A stretch of 64,000 nucleotides of DNA from Lysinimonas soli (GTDB taxonomy: Bacteria > Actinomycetota > Actinomycetes > Actinomycetales > Microbacteriaceae). Position 1 is the first letter of the stretch. Each line of letters begins with the position of its first letter. Of the stretch, positions 60,498 through 64,000 are shown in pieces. Location: positions 310,001-374,000 of the forward strand of contig NZ_JBHSMG010000002.1 in the NCBI RefSeq assembly GCF_042655435.1, in the 5' to 3' direction. A program made the position numbers and the translations under genes. The notes under the pieces were generated by a model that was not told the origin of the DNA, searched no databases, and was given only the letters and a program-made list of their open reading frames with translations.

Positions 60498-61448
60498 TCA
60501 GCGAAGGAGCGCTGCCGCCAACAGCACCTCGGTGCCCGCGAGCCCTGCCGAACAGTAGAGCGTGACGTCGGAGTCAGCGGCTCGGCCGGGGATGTGGCCC
60601 GCGATCACGCCTCCCAAGTGCTCCACTCGCCGTGCCGAGAACCACCCTTCCGGTGAGGCGGCTGCTTGCTGCGGAGAGTCGCTGACCAGGACATCCGCGA
60701 GTTCGGCGAGGTCGGATCCGAGTTCTGATGCGGTGGCGGACTTCGGACCTGTCGAGTTGATGTGGGTGCCGGGTGCGATCCAACTGGCGTCCAACACAGG
60801 GCTCGGACTGACTGTGGAGACGATCACAACGTCGTGCTCGCCAACCGCTTGCTGCGCCGTGGAAGCGGCAACAGCGTCGACTCCGAAGGTGCGGCGGATG
60901 CGGCGAGCGAAAGCGTGCCGATGCTCCGGATTTGGGCTGAACACATCGACGTGCGTGAACTGCCGCGCAGCGAAGGCGGCCCACACCTGGCTCCACGCGA
61001 TGCGGCCGGTGCCGATCACTCCGAGCGTTGTGGAGTCCGCCTGCGCGAGCACGTCGATGGCCGCACCTCCCAATGCTCCGGTGCGAAGAGTTCCGAGTTC
61101 GCTGCCCGTGATGATTCCGATGAGCCGTCCTTCGCGGTTCCAGACGGGGGTGAGCTGGTCGCCGGCAGGTCCCCAACTGCCGTAGACGCGAAAGCCCGTG
61201 ACCCCACCCCGCATCCCGCCCACGGTCAGAGTGAGCGTCGCCGGGCCCGCATCAACAGACAGGCGGGCCGGCGATACCAGCTGGCCTGCGAATGAATCGC
61301 GCAGGGCCTCACGCATGAGCGCGACGGCCTCGGAGGCGACGACGCGGTCACGCACCTCGGCGTCGCCCAGCAGTCGGATCGCCTGCGCACTCACTGTGTC
61401 CGTCGCAGTGTCGCCAGCGTCGTTGTTCGACACGGTGGGGAAGCTCAT
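60498..61448 (-). CDS. Ornithine cyclodeaminase/mu-crystallin family protein
   Basis: 316 residues. Rossmann core 'TTLGVIGTGRIAWSQVWAAFA' and the upstream 'ELGTLRTGALGGAAIDVLA' are family hallmarks; 'GTHINSTGPKSATASELGSD' carries the conserved substrate-region Asp. The Lys that usually follows 'G-x-K' in the substrate loop appears replaced by Arg in 'GFRVYGSW', so classical ornithine deamination is doubtful; ketimine reductase, alanine dehydrogenase or another imine/amino-acid dehydrogenase activity is possible. ATGA overlap with the serine hydrolase upstream. Confidence 0.82.
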   Translation of the reverse strand: MSFPTVSNNDAGDTATDTVSAQAIRLLGDAEVRDRVVASEAVALMREALRDSFAGQLVSPARLSVDAGPATLTLTVGGMRGGVTGFRVYGSWGPAGDQLTPVWNREGRLIGIITGSELGTLRTGALGGAAIDVLAQADSTTLGVIGTGRIAWSQVWAAFAARQFTHVDVFSPNPEHRHAFARRIRRTFGVDAVAASTAQQAVGEHDVVIVSTVSPSPVLDASWIAPGTHINSTGPKSATASELGSDLAELADVLVSDSPQQAAASPEGWFSARRVEHLGGVIAGHIPGRAADSDVTLYCSAGLAGTEVLLAAALLR

Positions 61449-62596
61449 CGCGCGGCTGCCACGACCAGGTCCGAGATCCTCTGGAACCGCTCGATGTTGC
61501 GGGCCTGGTCGAGTAGACCCGCGGTGAGCACGACAAGAGTCACATCAAGGGCGGGGTCGACCCAGAAGACGACGCTTCCCGCGCCGTAATTCCCGAAGGT
61601 CTCGGGAGACGTGAGGGTGCCGAGTTGATGGTTGACGATCGCGGTCCCGCGCACGTTGAATCCGAGACCGAGATACGCGGGCGGGGGGGCGTATCCGTTC
61701 CGCAGCGCCACCGTTCGGTAGAGCTCATTGGGCAGCTCACCCGTCCAGTTCTTTCGCGCCATCTCGACCGTCCGTGGTGAGAGGATGCGCGCCGTTCCCA
61801 GGCTGCCGCCATTGCGGAGCATCTGCAGGAACCGCGTGAGGTCGGAGGTGGTCGACGACGCGCCGACCCAGGTGGCTTCGTTGCGGGTCGCGGTGAACAG
61901 GCCGAAGTCGTCATCGTTCTCGCTCGACGTGACCTTGATGGGGATGATGCCCCGAGTATCGGGAACGACGTGACGAGGTCGCACTCGGTCGCTGATGCCG
62001 AATGCGGTATCAACCATGCCCAGCGGGTCGAAGAGGTCTTCGTTGAGGATCGTGAGGATGTCGCGGCCGGCCGGGTCCGTGCGTCGAAGCGCCTCGGCGA
62101 GGAGCGTGTGGTTCGCCATCGGTGAGTAGTCGCATCGCGTGCCGGGCTCGACCACGCCCAGGACGTACTCGCAGACCGCGGCGACCGAGGATGCCAAGGT
62201 GTCGTAATCCGGGCCGGCCTTGGGTTCCCAGACTCCGGGCATTCCGGTCGTGTGGGTGAGGAAGTTGAAGACGGTCGAGCGATCCCGGGGCGCCCCGGCG
62301 AACTCGGGAATGATGTCGACCATCTTGGTGGTCAGAGCGAACTGTCCCCGCTCGATGGCCCTGAGCACGAGCACGTTGATGAACGCTTTGGTGCCCGAGA
62401 AGATGCTGAAGACGGAGTCGGTCGTGAGCGGCCGAGTTCGCGCCTTGTCGGCGAAGCCGACGGCCTCGTCAAAACCGAGTTCACCATTCCGAGTGATCTT
62501 GATCGAGGCTCCGTGATACAGGCCTGTCTCGACGTCGGCTTCGATCACCTCATGAAGCCGGGCAAGACGCTCCGGCACGAAACGTTGTTCGGTCAT
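61445..62596 (-). CDS. Serine hydrolase of the beta-lactamase class C / esterase family
   Basis: 383 residues. S-x-x-K nucleophile in 'FSGTKAF' (Ser near 68), Tyr motif in 'CDYSPMANHTLLAEAL', and the third-element region 'GNYGAGSVVFWVD'. No signal peptide, so a cytoplasmic esterase, amidase or DD-peptidase-like enzyme rather than a secreted beta-lactamase. First gene of a two-gene minus-strand unit with the cyclodeaminase-like gene. Its promoter carries the TGTCAGACA palindrome. Confidence 0.85.
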   Translation of the reverse strand: MTEQRFVPERLARLHEVIEADVETGLYHGASIKITRNGELGFDEAVGFADKARTRPLTTDSVFSIFSGTKAFINVLVLRAIERGQFALTTKMVDIIPEFAGAPRDRSTVFNFLTHTTGMPGVWEPKAGPDYDTLASSVAAVCEYVLGVVEPGTRCDYSPMANHTLLAEALRRTDPAGRDILTILNEDLFDPLGMVDTAFGISDRVRPRHVVPDTRGIIPIKVTSSENDDDFGLFTATRNEATWVGASSTTSDLTRFLQMLRNGGSLGTARILSPRTVEMARKNWTGELPNELYRTVALRNGYAPPPAYLGLGFNVRGTAIVNHQLGTLTSPETFGNYGAGSVVFWVDPALDVTLVVLTAGLLDQARNIERFQRISDLVVAAAR

Positions 62597-62632
62597 TGCC
62601 CGTATGTGCTCCCTTGCATCATTAGGGTTCGT

Positions 62633-62661
62633 AAGGTAGCAGTAGTCTAGCTGTCAGACAA
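62633..62661 (-). promoter_or_regulatory. Promoter with GntR-type operator, serine hydrolase side
   Basis: On the minus strand TTGTCT (62656-62661) and TACCTT (62633-62638) are 17 bases apart. TGTCAGACA (62652-62660) is a perfect 9-base palindrome overlapping the -35 and has the T-G-T-x-x-x-A-C-A form common for FCD-type GntR regulators, one of which is encoded at the right edge. It also lies about 100 bases before the divergent metallo-hydrolase gene. Confidence 0.6.
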
Positions 62662-62754
62662 CGAGCGTAAGAGCCCGCGGCTCGAGGAACCGCTGTGGAT
62701 CCGTCTGATGGTCAATGAACGCCTCACCGTAGAATCCCGCGAGGAGCAGACCCA

Positions 62755-63564
62755 GTGGACGCTGATCGTTACGAGATCATCGTGGTGAAATACGGCACGC
62801 GCCGGACAATGCGCAGTGAGGTCTTTCTCAACCACTTCATCTATGGCGAACCGGACGCGCCGATCGAAATGGACTACTACTTCTGGGTCGTCCGCAATGA
62901 CCACCGCAGCATCCTGATCGATACCGGTTTCTCCCAAGTCGGCGCTCAACGACGCAGTCGAAGCTTCCTGGTCGATCCGTTCGAGGCGTTCGATGCACTT
63001 GGCGTGTCCCCGCTCAGTGCGCCGACCGTGGTCGTCACCCATGCTCACTACGACCACATCGGCAATCTCGCCGCCTTCAGGGATTCCCGAATCCATCTCT
63101 CCGCAGCGGAGTTCGACTTCTGGGCCGGCTCCGGTCGTGAGCGCCGTCAATATGGATATTCGGCGGAGGCCGACGAGTTGGATGCCCTGGTGGACGCCCA
63201 TGCGAACGGGCGGGTGGCCCTCTTCCAGGGCTCCAGCACGCTGGCTCCCGGCGTTGAACTCATCGAGGTCGGAGGCCACACGCCCGGGCAAGTCATCGTC
63301 AAGGTCGCAACGCACGACGGCGAGGTCCTCCTGGCGAGCGACGCCCTCCACTACTACGAAGAACTCGAACGCGATATGCCATTCGTCTTCATCGACGACC
63401 TGCGGGCGACGTATCGGGCCTTCGATCTCATCACGAATATCGCTGAGAGCGGCGTGGGGGAGCGGGTGGTTGCCGGACACGATCCCGATGTGCTGCGTCG
63501 CTTCGCCGGCAGATCACATCCGGCTCTTCCTGCCCTCTCGGTGGTCATCGGCGGCCGCGAATGA
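62755..63564 (+). CDS. MBL-fold metallo-hydrolase, N-acyl homoserine lactonase-like
   Basis: 269 residues. Two-metal site: H-x-H-x-D-H in 'VVTHAHYDHIGNL', His in 'VEVGGHTPGQVIV', Asp in 'LLASDALHYYEEL' and C-terminal His in 'VVAGHDPDVL'. 'RSILIDTGFS' starts the fold. The AiiA-like arrangement fits a lactonase, but the wider family includes other ester and lactone hydrolases. GTG start with GAGGAG 8 bases upstream. Divergent from the serine hydrolase unit and convergent with the GntR gene. Confidence 0.85.
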   Translation: MDADRYEIIVVKYGTRRTMRSEVFLNHFIYGEPDAPIEMDYYFWVVRNDHRSILIDTGFSQVGAQRRSRSFLVDPFEAFDALGVSPLSAPTVVVTHAHYDHIGNLAAFRDSRIHLSAAEFDFWAGSGRERRQYGYSAEADELDALVDAHANGRVALFQGSSTLAPGVELIEVGGHTPGQVIVKVATHDGEVLLASDALHYYEELERDMPFVFIDDLRATYRAFDLITNIAESGVGERVVAGHDPDVLRRFAGRSHPALPALSVVIGGRE

Positions 63565-63572
63565 CCACTGCA

Positions 63573-64000
63573 TCATCCGGAGGCGCGGGCCGTCATCGCT
63601 TGCGCCATCGCCTGAGCGGCGCGCCGGACATGCGCCGTCGCCACCTTCTGTGCGGCTCCCCGCCGACGCGCGGACAGTTCACGGGCAAGACTCTGGAATT
63701 CTTCGAGGGAATCGCGCGGACGCCCCGGAACCTCCAGAGTCATCGCGCGGAGTTGAGCGATGCGAACCTGCAGGCCCTGTACCAGTTGGTCGAGGAGGGG
63801 GTTGCCGGCCCCCTCGAAGAGCGCCTGGTAGAAGCTGCGTTGTGCGGCGAGGATGCTGGCCGCGTCGAGATCGCCGTCGTTGGCACGCTCCATCATCTGC
63901 ACTGCATCGGCGATGCGGGCCTGCAGCGTCTCGTCGGCGCGCTCGCAGAAGAGGCGCGCCGCGAACCCCTCGAGTTCGGCACGTACCTCGTAGATGTTCG
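63573..64000 (-). CDS. GntR-family regulator, FCD ligand domain (5' part outside window)
   Basis: Only the C-terminal about 142 residues are visible; the frame is open to the right edge. The sequence begins 'NIYEVRAELEGFAARLFCERAD', the start of an FCD domain, and continues 'AQRSFYQALFEGAGNPLLDQLVQ', the helix that carries the metal/ligand-binding Asp/His residues in many members. The DNA-binding domain lies beyond the window. It converges with the metallo-hydrolase gene and is the obvious candidate to bind TGTCAGACA at 62652. Ligand probably a small carboxylic acid. Confidence 0.87.
   Translation of the reverse strand, partial: NIYEVRAELEGFAARLFCERADETLQARIADAVQMMERANDGDLDAASILAAQRSFYQALFEGAGNPLLDQLVQGLQVRIAQLRAMTLEVPGRPRDSLEEFQSLARELSARRRGAAQKVATAHVRRAAQAMAQAMTARASG

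Noticed and set aside
62755..63564. Calling this a quorum-quenching AHL lactonase outright
   Set aside because: The metal motif is shared by many MBL hydrolases and nothing in the sequence fixes an AHL substrate.

Overview
The window is very GC-rich, gene-dense DNA with short intergenic gaps and many 4-base ATGA/GTGA gene overlaps. CebR-type cello-oligosaccharide control, DUF5684, LCP and LD-carboxypeptidase proteins, and start codons placed 6-7 bases after a TANNNT box all point to an actinobacterium, most likely Microbacteriaceae. The genus cannot be fixed from this window. I see no insertion sequence, prophage, CRISPR array or replication origin.

Region 1-11.9 kb (+) is a sugar-acid catabolism locus. 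It opens inside L-fuconate dehydratase, then has an FAH-type hydrolase, an L-fucose-dehydrogenase-like AKR, two unassigned enolase-superfamily proteins, a RhaM-like mutarotase and an RraA-fold protein. A new promoter with a LacI-type operator at 5.58 kb starts a second, tightly overlapping operon: a solute-binding-like protein without signal peptide, MaoC, a fuconolactonase-like amidohydrolase, a CaiB/BaiF CoA-transferase, a second divergent MaoC and a Gfo/Idh/MocA oxidoreductase. A LacI regulator follows. This CoA-thioester module is the best candidate for an undescribed pathway.

Region 11.9-23.1 kb is the L-rhamnose locus: RhaI, RhaM, bifunctional aldolase/dehydrogenase and RhaB in one unit, the ABC importer in another, and a divergent LacI regulator. 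Three copies of a TGAATCGTTTCA-type operator tie them together.

Region 23.1-36.3 kb is mixed: alditol oxidase, DUF5684 protein, SDR, VOC protein, AKR and a second LacI closely resembling RhaR; the poorly understood CP-ATP-grasp/alpha-E/transglutaminase operon; MFS-MarR; a monoglyceride-lipase-like hydrolase; a lipoate ligase with permuted domain order; and GNAT.

Region 36.3-42.2 kb (-) is a cello-oligosaccharide cluster (cebR, bglC, cebG, cebF, cebE) with two operators, one identical to the known CebR site TGGGAGCGCTCCCA. Region 42.2-54.3 kb is largely housekeeping: DHA2 exporter, cell-wall enzymes, phosphoglucomutase, prephenate dehydratase, lipid kinase, SerRS, HAD phosphatase, LCP protein and two tRNA-Ser genes.

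Region 54.4-60.5 kb (+) is a sugar ABC importer with a GH63-like glycosidase and its own LacI regulator, linked by TCGAA-N-CGGTTCGA-type operators. Region 60.5-64 kb holds an ornithine-cyclodeaminase-like protein, a serine hydrolase, a metallo-hydrolase and a GntR/FCD regulator cut by the window edge. Overall this is a sugar-scavenging stretch suited to a plant- or soil-associated heterotroph, with five LacI regulators in 64 kb.
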